A DNA stretch of 64,000 bases, taken from positions 439,271-503,270 of the forward strand of contig NMRB01000159.1 in assembly GCA_002633025.1 (NCBI GenBank), written 5' to 3'. The notes beneath the pieces were generated by a model that worked only from the letters and a program-made list of their open reading frames with translations, had not been told where the DNA came from and ran no database searches. The position numbers and the translations under genes were made by a program. Shown here piece after piece: positions 57,801-64,000 of this stretch. Source of the stretch: Notospermus geniculatus. Lineage: Eukaryota; Nemertea; Pilidiophora; Heteronemertea; Lineidae. Each line of letters begins with the position of its first letter. Position 1 is the stretch's first letter.

Positions 57801-59007
57801 CTAGAAGCCCCCTTAACACTAAGGTTCACTTTAAAATTTTGTATTCTGCCCTGCAAACAATAGCTAAAGGTAAACCTTAGACTGAAGGAAGCTTCTAGAA
57901 TATGTCCCATTGTGTTTTCTGGCTACTTGGCCAACAAACTTGTGGCGGGAATTTTTGAAGTGAGATACTAAAAAAAAGTGACCCAGCAGAACAAAATGAG
58001 CCGGAATGCGCACAGAAGATGACACCAGACAACAATTACAGAAATCGATGAAGTCAAATTTCACAATGGGCAGACAATCCTGAAATCAACAAACCGTTGG
58101 TGTCACCTTGGATATGTTAGGTCTTCTTCTGTGTGCATTCTGACTGATGTTGCTGTGGCGGGTCACAAACATTGCCTTCCTCTGGTAAAAAAGCAGTATT
58201 TCAACCTGTGACCCGTGGGAGTATGTACCATTGTAGTAATAGCCATACTCTGCATACAGTGTATTTAGCAGTACTACAGAGAGCTTTTACGTCAATCTGC
58301 CAGGCCCCCACTGATCACAAATGGTGATTCTGCCTTTTACCCATAGGGGGCAGTGCAAATGTCTTTGTCATCACTTGCAACGATCTTGCCAACTCATTCA
58401 GTGCCAAACCTCTGGATTGTGCAGTTTTACAAGTTCACTGTTCCTAAAGCTAGGAATCCACTGCTGATTTTCTGCATTGCGACTTGCTTAGCAACCTGCT
58501 ACCTGCGATTGAATACGGTGGCAAGGAACTGACACCTGTCGCCGACCGATTGCCGACTGAAATTGACCACATCGTGACCATTGGTGGAAATCATGTCTAG
58601 CAAGTCCACTCCGGTGATCGAGTGCCCAGTTGCAAAGCAAGTCGCAATGCAAAATCAAAAGTTTTCCCAAAATTTTTGTCTCATTGCGAAACAGAGCAAC
58701 ATTTGTTGAAATGAAATGAAAGGAAATTTGGATGAAAAAATGGTTGCACTGAATGAGTTGATAATTTTCAAAGCTTCTTCTCCGCTCACCCCACATTTGC
58801 TTGGGCCTATGTTCATTCTTCAACGGTGTTTGACGTCCTTACTAATCTGTCCTTGACCCCCGTCGAGATATCTTCACACGGTCAACGTCCGTCGTCTCAC
58901 TCTCACTTGGAAGTCTACGTGTTTTATTGCAGACCAAACCGCCATCTTACGATGAGGGCAGAAACTCGCTTTTACTCGATGAGTCTTGTCTGCAAGCGGA
59001 ACAAAAG
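29705..59007 (+). CDS. GRAMD1: GRAMD1/Aster-family sterol transport protein, 5' part of gene
   Basis: Exons: 29705-29985, 42689-42847, 50171-50710, 52072-52279, 54381-54465, 54906-55009, 55677-55853, 57542-57691, 58933-59007. This gives 1779 nt (593 codons), open and phase-compatible throughout. An in-frame TAA lies at 29648, upstream of the first ATG. Encoded features are a long Ser/Pro-rich N-terminus, the GRAM domain (exons 5-7) and the conserved SPQELWQWVHYSYGEELG segment. Family members are ER-anchored proteins that move cholesterol from plasma membrane to ER at contact sites. The VASt sterol-binding and transmembrane exons must lie beyond 59 kb and were not found before 64 kb. Membership of the two most 5' exons rests on phase and open frame only. 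Confidence 0.85.
30837..31358. mobile_element. CAGGG-ended element with 5-bp duplication (CTGGG)
   Basis: Ends CAGGGGCATAGCTAG and TAAAAGCTATACGCCCCTG; CTGGG lies on each side (30832-30836, 31359-31363). A 41-base N run (30880-30920) splits it. The same G-run plus GATGGGGCGAACCCC sits on both sides of the gap, so the gap probably hides an unmerged overlap. Confidence 0.8.
32006..32236. mobile_element. Inverted-repeat element, TTAGAGCGCCG ends
   Basis: TTAGAGCGCCG and CGGCGCTCTAA bracket A/T homopolymer DNA and a CCGAGTATACTCG motif. No coding frame. Confidence 0.5.
32563..32830 (-). mobile_element. tRNA-derived SINE, main family
   Basis: On the minus strand it reads from a tRNA-like head (GGTTCGAATCC near 32750) through CAAGTAAAAAACCCCATCC and AGTGAGGAAC to the tail GGCCCTGATGGAAAAATC. 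This is the same family as the element at 63163-63434. Confidence 0.75.
32936..33100. mobile_element. 165-bp CAGGG-ended element with 5-bp duplication (TCCAC)
   Basis: CAGGGCCGTATTTAA ... GTTAAATACGGCCCTG, flanked by TCCAC at 32931-32935 and 33101-33105. No coding frame. Confidence 0.85.
33262..33415. mobile_element. Inverted-repeat element (GTCGAAAATTT family)
   Basis: Relative of 27515-27676, sharing TTTTCGACCCCAA, AACTGGGGTC and GTGCCTGAGGAAGACCCC. Arms pair across ~50 bp. Confidence 0.65.
33952..34194. mobile_element. CAATAGAC-ended foldback element, copy 1
   Basis: CAATAGACG ... GTCTATTG ends enclose arms TATCACTCCAAAAGAGCGCA / its complement, with TGACGTGCGGGACGTCATGACG near the inner ends. 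The ~243-bp element recurs at 47597-47841 and 49272-49517. Confidence 0.8.
34195..36500. repeat. GRAMD1 intron 1 with palindromic elements
   Basis: No exon seen. Inverted structures include 35344-35615 (TACAGTAC...GTACTGTA ends with GGTCAATTGTGC arms, partly repeated at 35680-35745), about 35130-35340, and 36008-36213 (CAGGGCTCGTTTCCACCAG ... GGTGGAATCGAGCCC). Confidence 0.6.
36529..36554 (+). CDS. Possible alternative first exon of GRAMD1 (a)
   Basis: ATG followed by MFRRKSSK-type codons, ending in phase 2 at GTAAAA. It would join the 42689 exon in frame. It is short and basic, and the upstream frame is open, so support is weak. Confidence 0.2.
37850..38285. repeat. ~30-bp minisatellite
   Basis: Repeats of GATCTGATTACATGTGTGGC-TCAGCCAA with many variants. 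No coding frame persists. Confidence 0.85.
38740..38970. repeat. Degenerate GATCGCCCCTTTTGGAGGTG repeats
   Basis: Several diverged units of ~30 bp with AGGTGCC/GGAGGTATC words. No gene. Confidence 0.5.
39663..39912. mobile_element. 250-bp TTAA-flanked inverted-repeat element
   Basis: AGGAGTTAGACGCCGAAGTTGTAA ends against TTACAACTTGGACGTCCAGC-TCCT, with TTAA immediately outside both ends (39659-39662, 39913-39916). Confidence 0.7.
40452..40627. mobile_element. CAGGGG-ended element with 5-bp duplication (GATGA)
   Basis: CAGGGGCGGATCCAG ... TTGGATCCGCGCCTA, with GATGA at 40447-40451 and 40628-40632. Right-end bases have drifted from CCCCTG. Confidence 0.7.
41368..42524. mobile_element. 1.15-kb TTAA-flanked (piggyBac-like ends) element
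   Basis: TTAA|CCCATTAGGCGCCA at the left and TGGCGCCTAATGGG|TTAA at the right. CCC/GGG termini with TTAA target sites fit piggyBac-type elements. The interior has a (GCGT)n microsatellite at about 41505-41545 and a ~300-bp tandem duplication beginning 'CCTTGTCAGATGGATAGCGC' (41560 and 41860). AGCCCGCTTGGC/GCCAAGCGGGC pairs sit inside. No transposase frame. Confidence 0.75.
42990..43310. repeat. ~86-bp tandem array
   Basis: About four units of 'GTTGACTGGTTTCATCTCCC' with GGGAACCAGTCAA at the other end, so each unit can fold on itself. It sits just after the second GRAMD1 exon. Confidence 0.85.
43311..44500. other. GRAMD1 intron 2, first part
   Basis: It includes a ~24-bp array of GAAAACATGTGATTTTATTG at about 43965-44105. 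No exon found in the rest. Confidence 0.6.
44515..45500. repeat. GAGGTTCCACTGT / GGACACCTCTC repeat block
   Basis: 44515-44662 resembles the pogo-like element at 48561 (GGACACCTCTCTATTAAGGACA ... GAGAGGTTCCACTGT). It is followed by diverged GAGGACACC words to ~45480. No gene. Confidence 0.5.
45574..45659 (+). CDS. Possible alternative first exon of GRAMD1 (b) with TATA box
   Basis: TATATAA (45574-45580) lies ~36 bp before ATG 45616. The ATG opens MPKRNKTKRSRSIS and ends in phase 2 at GTAATT (45660). Spliced to 50171 it would read SRSIS-S-NSSPPSLNE in frame. It encodes a short basic N-terminus. Phase agreement, TATA spacing and donor are suggestive only. Confidence 0.35.
45857..45975. mobile_element. 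CAGG-ended inverted-repeat element, 6-bp duplication (CATATA)
   Basis: CAGGTCTTTCCGTTTGAC ... GTCAAACGGAAAGGCCTG, with CATATA on both sides (45851-45856, 45976-45981). Its right arm includes a ~20-bp scrap of SINE sequence (TTCCTCACTTGGATGGGG). Confidence 0.7.
46005..46500 (-). mobile_element. Cluster of SINE copies (main family)
   Basis: Three successive partial 3' bodies, each with GTTCCTCACTTGGATGGG, precede a copy with a tRNA head. In that head GGTTCGAATCC lies near 46435, and an A-box TAGCGTAGTGG lies near 46480 on the minus strand. The block is duplicated at 48150-48500. Confidence 0.75.
46559..47064. mobile_element. pogo/Tigger-like element at a TA site, with nested insertion
   Basis: Left end TA|CAGTCCTCCCTCGCTCTTACGA; right end TTCGTAATAGCGAGGGAGCACTT|TA. 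Such ends and TA target fit pogo-type Tc1/mariner relatives. The element at 46583-46902 is nested in it. Confidence 0.55.
46583..46902. mobile_element. CAGGG-ended element with 5-bp duplication (CGAAC)
   Basis: CAGGGTTATATCTAGG ... CCTAGATATAACCCTG, with CGAAC at 46578-46582 and 46903-46907. The interior has 'GTGCCCTTTTCACAAAG' and a 49-base N run (46705-46753). It is related, in opposite orientation, to 59725-60078. Confidence 0.85.
47597..47841. mobile_element. CAATAGAC-ended foldback element, copy 2
   Basis: Same termini and CRE-like inner palindrome as 33952-34194. It lies inside the segmental duplication. Confidence 0.8.
48150..48500 (-). mobile_element. SINE copies (duplicate of 46.1-46.5 kb)
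   Basis: Minus-strand tRNA head (GGTTCGAATCC replaced by GGTTCGAATCCC near 48435) and body, carried by the segmental duplication. Confidence 0.75.
48561..48738. mobile_element. pogo-like CAGTGGAACC element at TA
   Basis: TA|CAGTGGAACCTCCCTTAACG ... GAGAGGTTCCACTG|TA. It occupies exactly the TA that holds a different element (46559) in the paralogous copy. Confidence 0.7.
49272..49517. mobile_element. CAATAGAC-ended foldback element, copy 3
   Basis: Duplicate of 47597-47841 with a few substitutions. Confidence 0.8.
50171..52279 (+). CDS. GRAMD1: GRAMD1 disordered N-terminal exons 3-4
   Basis: Exon 3 (540 nt) is polar, with SNSSPPSLNETTK at its start and RRGSLPARPTLRY near its end. Exon 4 (52072-52279) encodes SNLLYNDLDIAAQILARKPS and ends KKRKSSYWYS, immediately before the GRAM domain. 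This corresponds to the basic SKKxQSWY linker in vertebrate GRAMD1 proteins. Confidence 0.85.
51213..52020. repeat. ~300-bp tandem repeat in GRAMD1 intron 3
   Basis: Three units start AACTCATCTGCTCCCAGG (51226, 51520, 51815). The second haplotype-like copy has only two (about 53199 and 53497). Confidence 0.8.
52373..52521. repeat. 29-bp minisatellite, first array
   Basis: About five units of TCAGGCTTGGTGCAGATGAT (period 29), truncated at the n. Confidence 0.9.
53754..53961 (+). pseudogene. Second copy of GRAMD1 exon 4
   Basis: Identical in length, splice sites and reading to 52072-52279 with a few substitutions. It cannot follow the first copy in frame, and is probably the allelic copy. Confidence 0.7.
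54052..54345. repeat. 29-bp minisatellite, second array
   Basis: About ten units of the same repeat as 52373-52521, ending 36 bp before the GRAM-domain exon acceptor. Confidence 0.9.
54381..55853 (+). CDS. GRAMD1: GRAMD1 GRAM domain exons 5-7
   Basis: 54381-54465 encodes VLSPNYKSKCEDFKKLFKDI. 54906-55009 encodes DYSCALQKDILVHGRLYV and CFYANIFRWETH. 55677-55853 encodes ITIRCKDITAMTKEKTARVI, SFGARDKTYLMLFRVWQNAL. These are the hallmark blocks of the GRAMD1 GRAM (PH-like) domain, which senses phosphatidylserine and accessible cholesterol in the family. Confidence 0.95.
54502..54725 (+). mobile_element. SINE, main family, plus strand
   Basis: GAGGAGCCAAGTGGTCATCC head with GGTTCGAATCCC near 54550, then CAAGTAAAAGACCCCATC and AGTGAGGAACATGAG. 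It lies in GRAMD1 intron 5. Confidence 0.75.
55030..55404. mobile_element. Inverted-repeat element in GRAMD1 intron 6
   Basis: TGTAAAGGCCTGTTTCCA ... TGGAAACGGGCCTTTACA ends. Long inner arms (GACAAATCCCAAATT, CGCACTTCCGCCAAAATCG and complements) pair across ~80 bp. Confidence 0.7.
55411..55568 (+). mobile_element. SINE 3' body, main family
   Basis: GGTGCCTTGTACCTTGTGCC through CAAGTAAAAGACCCCATCC to the tail GGCCCTGATGGAAAAATC. The tRNA head is absent. Confidence 0.75.
55854..57127. other. GRAMD1 intron 7
   Basis: An inverted pair around 55930-56120 (AACCAGACGCTTGT / ACAAGCGTCTGGTTTTGCC) marks a possible small element. No exon was found up to the candidate at 57128. Confidence 0.5.
57128..57187 (+). 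CDS. Possible alternative first exon of GRAMD1 (c)
   Basis: ATG opens 20 codons (MACVVDVAMEAVDVLWNWII), with TGA in frame two codons upstream, and ends in phase 0 at GTAAGT. Exon 57542 starts in phase 0, so a short isoform lacking the GRAM domain is possible. Vertebrate GRAMD1 genes also use internal starts. Evidence is phase and splice signals only. Confidence 0.3.
57237..57425 (-). mobile_element. SINE 3' body, minus strand
   Basis: TTTCCATCAGGGCCGAAGCC ... GTTCCTCACATGGATGGGAC ... GGGATGATATC: the main family in reverse, lacking most of the head. Confidence 0.7.
57542..59007 (+). CDS. GRAMD1: GRAMD1 post-GRAM exons 8-9
   Basis: 57542-57691 encodes PMSPQELWQWVHYSYGEELG followed by an acidic SSDDDYIAPSSEGDK run, as in vertebrate GRAMD1. 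58933-59007 is a 25-codon exon (TKPPSYDEGRNSLLLDESCL...) with good acceptor and GT donor in phase 0. It begins the variable linker before VASt. Confidence 0.8.
57785..58930. repeat. GRAMD1 intron 8 with small inverted-repeat elements
   Basis: 57789-57912 has GGTCCATATTCTAGAAGC ... GCTTCTAGAATATGTCC ends. 58445-58660 has TTGCGACTTGCTTAGCAAC / GTTGCAAAGCAAGTCGCAA arms. No other exon seen. Confidence 0.55.
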
Positions 59008-59233
59008 GTTAATTTCACTGGCTGATTCCTCTGTATATCCTTATTTGGTAATGGCGGCAGGGTTGGGGAGAGGTGGGCCGGTCACGGGGTGGGGAATCAC
59101 CAAAGAGCAGGTTAGATTCATTTCGGATCGCACCGCTTTTGCTCAATATTGAGACCAATCGTGATGAGACGAAATGCAGTCGATGAAAACTGCAACTCAA
59201 CTTTGTGCAGAGCAGGGTATCATTAGTTCTTAA

Positions 59234-59576
59234 AGGGAGACTCCACTCATTGTAAGCTTTTGAATTTTTATCAATCCATAGAGACTAATGCCATGAATTG
59301 TTATGTCACTAGTGTCAATAGGCTGATGACCTTTGTAGTGAATGAGCTAATACTGTGACTGCCTAGGCCTATTGGTTGTTCCCTCATAAATATGCATTGA
59401 GCACACATGACATCATGTGTGCTGTGCTATGGTCCCCTTGGGATTCAATTAAAATACTTAAAATGACGAGTTTGCTGATTTTTAAAAAATCTGACATGTT
59501 GCAGATATCAATGAATTTGAATGTATTAATGATATTTCAAAAATTCAAAATTTTACACAATGAGTGGAGTATCCCT
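59234..59576. mobile_element. 343-bp TTAA-flanked inverted-repeat element
   Basis: TTAA|AGGGAGACTCCACTCATTG ... CAATGAGTGGAGTATCCCT|TTAA. No coding frame. Confidence 0.75.
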
Positions 59577-59637
59577 TTAAAGGGCCTGTCACACTGAAGT
59601 AGTTCTCAAAACATCCTGCCCCGTCCCAGAAAAATNA

Positions 59638-60112
59638 GCCTGGGCCATATGGGATATCATCCCTGCTCTTGTCCGTCGCATGGACAGTAAGCCATGGTGC
59701 CTTGTACATGTACTTTATGCCTTTCAGTGTTAATTCTAGGATTTCAGAAGGGCATGGTGCAAACTTTGTGAAAAGGGCACTTCAAACTAGAAGAGGGCAC
59801 TTTCATTCGCGACATTTCTACTAACAGAATTTGAGAAGCTTGTCAGTTAAAAAGGTCCCTATAACTCCAGTCAACCACCAATTTAAGCCAGCTTCTAAGG
59901 TGGTATGACCAAAAGGGACCATGACAGAGGGTCTGGGGGGTACTAAAACCTAAAAAGAAAAAGAAAAAAATGTTTTGTTTAGGGGCATGGCGCCAAGGGG
60001 GTTAAAAAAGGGCACAGTGGCACCCCCTTTTAGGGGCATGGTGCGCCGCCACTCTAACACGGCCTAGAATTAACACTGCCTTTGCAAGGGCAAGTAAAAG
60101 ACCCTGCACAAA
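59638..60112 (+). mobile_element. SINE interrupted by a CAG...CTG element
   Basis: The SINE body (GCCTGGGCCATATGGGAT ... GGTGCCTTGTACATGTA ... GCAAGGGCAAGTAAAAGACC) is broken between GCCTTT and GCAAGGG by the element at 59725-60078. A single n at 59636 marks an assembly join at its head. Confidence 0.75.
59725..60078. mobile_element. CAG...CTG element with 5-bp duplication (CCTTT)
   Basis: CAGTGTTAATTCTAGG ... CCTAGAATTAACACTG, with CCTTT at 59720-59724 and 60079-60083. Intact SINE copies read GCCTTTGCAAGGG or GCCTTTGTAAGGG with a single CCTTT, giving the empty site. The interior is related to 46583-46902. Confidence 0.9.
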
Positions 60113-60731
60113 AAAACTCTCATGTGGTGGAGCACCTTTCGACCAGGATGAAACAGGAGGAATTGGGGGGGGGGGGGGGCTGAGTGTTAGAAGTGCCTGG
60201 TTTTGAAACTTACAGTGCTTGTGTGGTTAGCTCACTGGAGTGCGTAGATTCGACAGTGTGTGTAGAATTGCTGAGTTTCCACCCCACAAACGTTTTGCCA
60301 AAATTTTTATGGCGAAATAGGGTTTGGTTAGCTAAATGATAAATTTGGCAGTTGGAGGGCTGATTTCATTGACAATTTTGCGAGTGGGTAGTGTGCTTCC
60401 TTACCAAGGTTGGCATAAACTTTAGAAAATGCATGATATGCGATTTTGATGGCTTTGGTGAGCAGGAAGTATTAGTAGTTGCTGATTGAAACAGAATGCA
60501 CGTAACCTAGGCAACAGTTGTACAGACAGATGGTAGATTCGTGCATGTAGAAACGTTGAGGGGTCAACTTCGGGGTCGGCTGCATAGTGCCCCGGAATGC
60601 CTAACCATAGTTGAATGCTTCTTACATATTCCCTTGGCCCTCGTAGGGGAATATCTCTTTTGAGGACAACCTCACATGGTGCCCCTTTTAGAGGGGTGTC
60701 CGGATTGCATTGGTAAAGATACCGGTACATT

Positions 60732-60930
60732 TGAAAGGGAGCATGGTGGTGCAGTGTAAGAGCATCAGACTTGTGACTGAGAGGCCAGGGATTTGATTCC
60801 CGGTCACGTTGCCACTTTGTGCTCTCGACTAGGCCTAGTCTAAAAGGATCAAGTGATGCACTATTATGAGCTGCTCCCTGAGGTCACAAAGATTTCTGCA
60901 GAGGATGGGTATAGAGTGAACCACTTTGAG
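60732..60930 (+). mobile_element. tRNA-derived SINE, second family
   Basis: A-box-like TGGTGGTGCAGTG and a B-box-like region GATTTGATTCCC near 60790, then TGATGCACTATTATGAGCTG. Related to 21667-21860. Confidence 0.6.
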
Positions 60931-61350
60931 ACTGGGTAGAGTGAAGTGCTTTTAGACTGGGTAAAGTGAAGCACTTCGAAACTGGGTAGAGTGAAGCACT
61001 TTGAGACTGGGTTGAGTGAGGCACTTTGATGCTGGGTAGAGTGAAGCACTTTGAGGCTGGGTAGAGTGAAGCACTTTGGGACTGAGTGGAGTGAAGCAGT
61101 TTGATACTGGGTGGAGTGAAGCACTTTGGGACTGCGTAGAGTGAAGCACTTTGAGGCTAGGTAGGGTGAAGCAATTTGAGACTGCGTAGAGTGAAGCGCT
61201 TTGAGGCTGGGTAGAGTGAAGCGCTTTGAGACTGGGTGGAGTGAAGCAGTTTGAGGCTAGGTAGAGTGAAGTGCTTTGAGACTGGGTAGAGTAAAGCACT
61301 TTGTGATTTGGTAATGTGAAGCACTTTGTGATCAGGTAGAGTGAAGCACT
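60915..61350. repeat. ~24-bp minisatellite
   Basis: About 17 units of GACTGGGTAGAGTGAAGCAC-TTTGA. Minus-strand open frames across it are repeat artefacts. Confidence 0.9.
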
Positions 61351-62162
61351 TTCTGACTCTACTGTAGTAGAAAGGGTGCAAAATATAAGCCATACATTTC
61401 TATCATGAACAGAGAAATGTTGGGCTAAACATCAGTGTCCATAATAGAGAGGTGTCCTACTGATAGGGCGTCCGCAGAGGGAGGGTTTACTGTTGAATTT
61501 AACATGACCCTTTTGGGGAACTGAGAGCTGGCAACACGACAGCTTGCTTGGCCCCAGAATGGTTGACTGTAGTTTATCTCGTGTACTATAGATGGCAGCA
61601 CCAGTTTCACTGACTAGTACTGCCATCTACACTCCAGAATTTTAACTAACAACATTTTTGCAAAGTGAAATAGCTTGTTCTCGTTATGTGAGAACAAGCT
61701 TCTCATTCCCATTTCCACTATATTGTATTTCAGCACCCTCTTTTAAGTGTTTTGCACATTAACCCTCGTTTAATTTCATGTTATTTCGACTTCTAAGCTT
61801 CGTGTATGTCGACAGTGTCTCTGCCCTCCAATGGTGAATAAGAGAATGTCTGCCAAGAATCAGTGGGAGCATGTTTGCTTAAAGTAACAGCAATATTCTA
61901 TGCTATCATGTATTTGGTATTACACAATTAAGCCGTTACTTCTATAGGCCATACTCCTGCTGATCACAAGTGGAGATAGCACATCATCATTCGAAGACCC
62001 TTTTTAACACCCTAATATTATATGTTGTCCTTTTCCTTTTCCTATGTTATTGTTTTCCTTTTCAGTTGAGCGTTTCCATTCCTTCAAGTTCCTTTTCAGA
62101 GAGAGTCTTTCGATATCTTGTTATTCTGTATAAATAGCGACCACAGATGTGTGCAGTTCAGT

Positions 62163-62545
62163 GCCTCCTCATTGTCGATTTCAACAGTCTGGTGCCTCTT
62201 CATTGTCAATTTCAACAACCTGGTGCCTCTTCATTGTCAATTTCAACAGTCTGGTGCCTCTTCATTGTCAATTTCAACAGTCTGGTGTCTCTTCATTGTC
62301 AATTTCAACAGCCTGGTGCCTCTTCGTTGTCAATTTCAACAGCCTGGTGCCTCTTCATTGTCAATTTCAACAGCCTGGTGCCACTTCATTGTCAATTTCA
62401 ACAGTCTGGTGCCTCTTCGTTGTCAATTTCAACAGTCTGGTGTCTCTTCATTGTCAATTTCTACAGTCTGGTGTCACTTCATTGTCATTTTCAACAGTCT
62501 AGTGCCTCTTCATTGTCAATTTCAACTGTCTGGTGTCTTGTCGAT
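62163..62545. repeat. 31-bp minisatellite
   Basis: About 12 units of GTCTGGTGCCTCTTCATTGT-CAATTTCAACA. Because 31 is not a multiple of 3, all three plus frames stay open, which explains the overlapping long frames here. 61360-62160 and 62550-63160 show no gene. Confidence 0.92.
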
Positions 62546-63162
62546 TTCAACAAAGTGTTCACTTTGAAAATCCATGGTTAATTTCAGTGAGTTATCACAG
62601 AAAGACAAGAGGGGGCCTCTCTGATATGGGCCTGATTAGTGTGTATTCAGAGTTATGTGTGCTGCAGCAGTGCATTCAAAATCCTAATGGCTGGGCGGAA
62701 CTTTTAAAAGCATACTAGTAGGTATTATGGGATGGATGGACCTTACCTTTCGCCAGTTTCTTGCTGTATCCAATCTAACGTCTTTCGAAACTTCGGTTTT
62801 CGAATCCGTGGGTTTGTAAATAATGGTTGCTCCCTTTTTAATATCGCGTCATTTCTGAACTTTTCATGCCCTCGCTGACTTGTTGCTGCATCGCTGATGC
62901 AACATCTGCATAAACTAAATCAGCGATGTCATATTTCCTGTTTATTTTATCGTCTGACGGATGAACTTTCCCATAAGGTGCGTAAATCAACGAGTCGTGA
63001 TTTAACAGCAGGAGAATCGTATACGTAATTAATTTGATTGGCTCGCTCGTTGGGGGTTTAATCGTGATCCCTGCCCCCATCGTGTTTTTTCTGAGGCTTG
63101 TACTTTTAGGCGATGTGCTGAAAGTAGTCAGAAAAAAGGTAATAGTATTACTTCATTAAGGA

Positions 63163-63434
63163 GTCCTGGTAGCCGAGTGGTTATCACGTCCACTCAGCAA
63201 GCAGCAGGTCCCGGGTTCGAATCCAGCCCAGGCCACATCAGATTTCATTCCCGGCTCTTCATGTCCGCCGCATGGGACAGTAAGCCGTGGTGCCTTGTAC
63301 CTTTGTTTCTATACAAGGGCAAGTAAAAGACCCCATCCAAGTGAGGAACATGAGTTGTTCGAGATGGCCTCTTCCTTACTCACCAGGGCCGATAATGCTG
63401 TGGCTTCGGCCCTGATGGAAAAATCTAATACAAA
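63163..63434 (+). mobile_element. Full-length tRNA-derived SINE, main family
   Basis: Best copy in the window. The tRNA head has TAGCCGAGTGG (A box) and GGTTCGAATCC (B box). The body runs CAAGGGCAAGTAAAAGACCC, AGTGAGGAACATGAG, and the tail CGGCCCTGATGGAAAAATC-TAATACAA. The A-box form suggests a Ser/Leu-type tRNA ancestor. Confidence 0.85.
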
Positions 63435-63589
63435 GGTGACCCTCCACCACAAAACCAGTCGGAAGTCGCTCCGAAGTTAGCAAGTTTGGACTGAATTATC
63501 TGTCAATTTCAGTATTGTCTGTCTATTGTGAAGTGTGAGTGATTCCATTTCTTTATCTCCTGGTGTCATCTTAGTACGTTTAGGCTCAT

Positions 63590-64000
63590 CCCCTACCAGC
63601 ACGCAGTAGATTTGCAGTAGAACAACAGTAGACATACAGTAGTGAAATGCAGTAGATAAACAGTAGAGGCGCAGTTGTCTACTGCAAATCTACTGCCACT
63701 CGGCAGTAGTTTTGCAGTAGACCAGAGCAGTAGACTTGCAGTAGTGGTCATTATGCGGCAGTAGAGTTTGCAGTAGAGATTGCAGTAGATGAACAGTAGT
63801 TCATTTACATATTATGCACCGTACTGTTTCTCTACTGCCGTGCCATATATGGAATAAAACGGCAGTAGATATACAGTAGTGCTAGGCAGTAGATTTGCAG
63901 TAGTGTCAGGCAGTAGATTTGCAGTAGTGTCAGGCAGTAGATTTGCAGTAGTGCTAGGCAGTAGATTTGCAGTAGTGCTAGGCAGTAGATTTGCAGTAGT
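63590..64000. repeat. GCAGTAG-based satellite reaching the window end
   Basis: GCAGTAGATTTGCAGTAGTG words with an irregular 11-12-bp and then a regular 23-bp period (GGCAGTAGATTTGCAGTAGT-GCTA). The array continues past 64000. Confidence 0.9.

Noticed and set aside
60864-61393. Minus-strand frames with repeated Ser/Thr/Leu units
   Set aside because: Artefact of the 24-bp minisatellite.
62118-62581. Three overlapping 117-149-codon plus-strand frames
   Set aside because: Products of a 31-bp tandem repeat read in all three frames; no known protein family.
63163-63240. Possible functional tRNA gene
   Set aside because: A and B boxes are present, but it continues into a repeated SINE body found many times in the window.

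Overview
This is a eukaryotic window with intron-rich genes, heavily loaded with inverted-repeat DNA transposon remnants, tRNA-derived SINEs, minisatellites and recent tandem duplications. It includes short N runs and single-base n joins, as expected of a draft assembly of a polymorphic animal. Two animal genes are recognisable: XRCC1, and a GRAMD1/Aster family gene. The gene content, compact multi-exon structure and abundant TAGGCC/CCTAGG low-complexity DNA suggest a marine invertebrate deuterostome, most likely an echinoderm or hemichordate. That placement is an inference.

Layout. Positions 1-4.2 kb hold a SINE head, CRE-rich DNA, a ~950-bp near-perfect palindrome and a set of inverted plus direct duplications. 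Positions 4.4-20.0 kb hold three tandem units (A 4.4-9.6 kb, B 10.2-15.8 kb, C 17.4-20.0 kb). Each carries all or part of a four-exon plus-strand gene. Its predicted protein joins an RFX-like winged helix to the N-terminal, non-catalytic part of a P-element/THAP-type transposase. Copy A is intact (337 residues). B contains a truncated copy (B1) and a frameshifted copy (B2). C keeps only the last two exons. A ~260-bp CRE-containing module precedes each unit, and each unit ends in a conserved 3' region with a long hairpin and AATAAA.

Positions 20.4-29.2 kb (minus strand) hold a complete 14-exon XRCC1. The exons sum to 1866 nt (621 codons plus stop) with every splice phase compatible. The N-terminal domain, both BRCT domains and the acidic CK2-type linker are present. 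Head to head with it, ~540 bp away, starts a plus-strand gene with GRAMD1 exons from 29.7 to 59.0 kb: a Ser/Pro-rich N-terminus, the GRAM domain and the start of the linker. The VASt and transmembrane exons lie beyond the window. Three further ATG exons with phase-compatible donors suggest alternative starts. Part of this gene (50.54-52.52 kb) is repeated at 52.52-54.3 kb across a single n, probably two haplotypes placed in tandem.

The rest is introns and repeats. The most coherent repeat observation is a set of CAGGG-ended inverted-repeat elements with 5-6 bp target duplications. Several have an unoccupied counterpart elsewhere in the same window. A second set is flanked by TTAA. Nothing here looks bacterial, viral or CRISPR-like.
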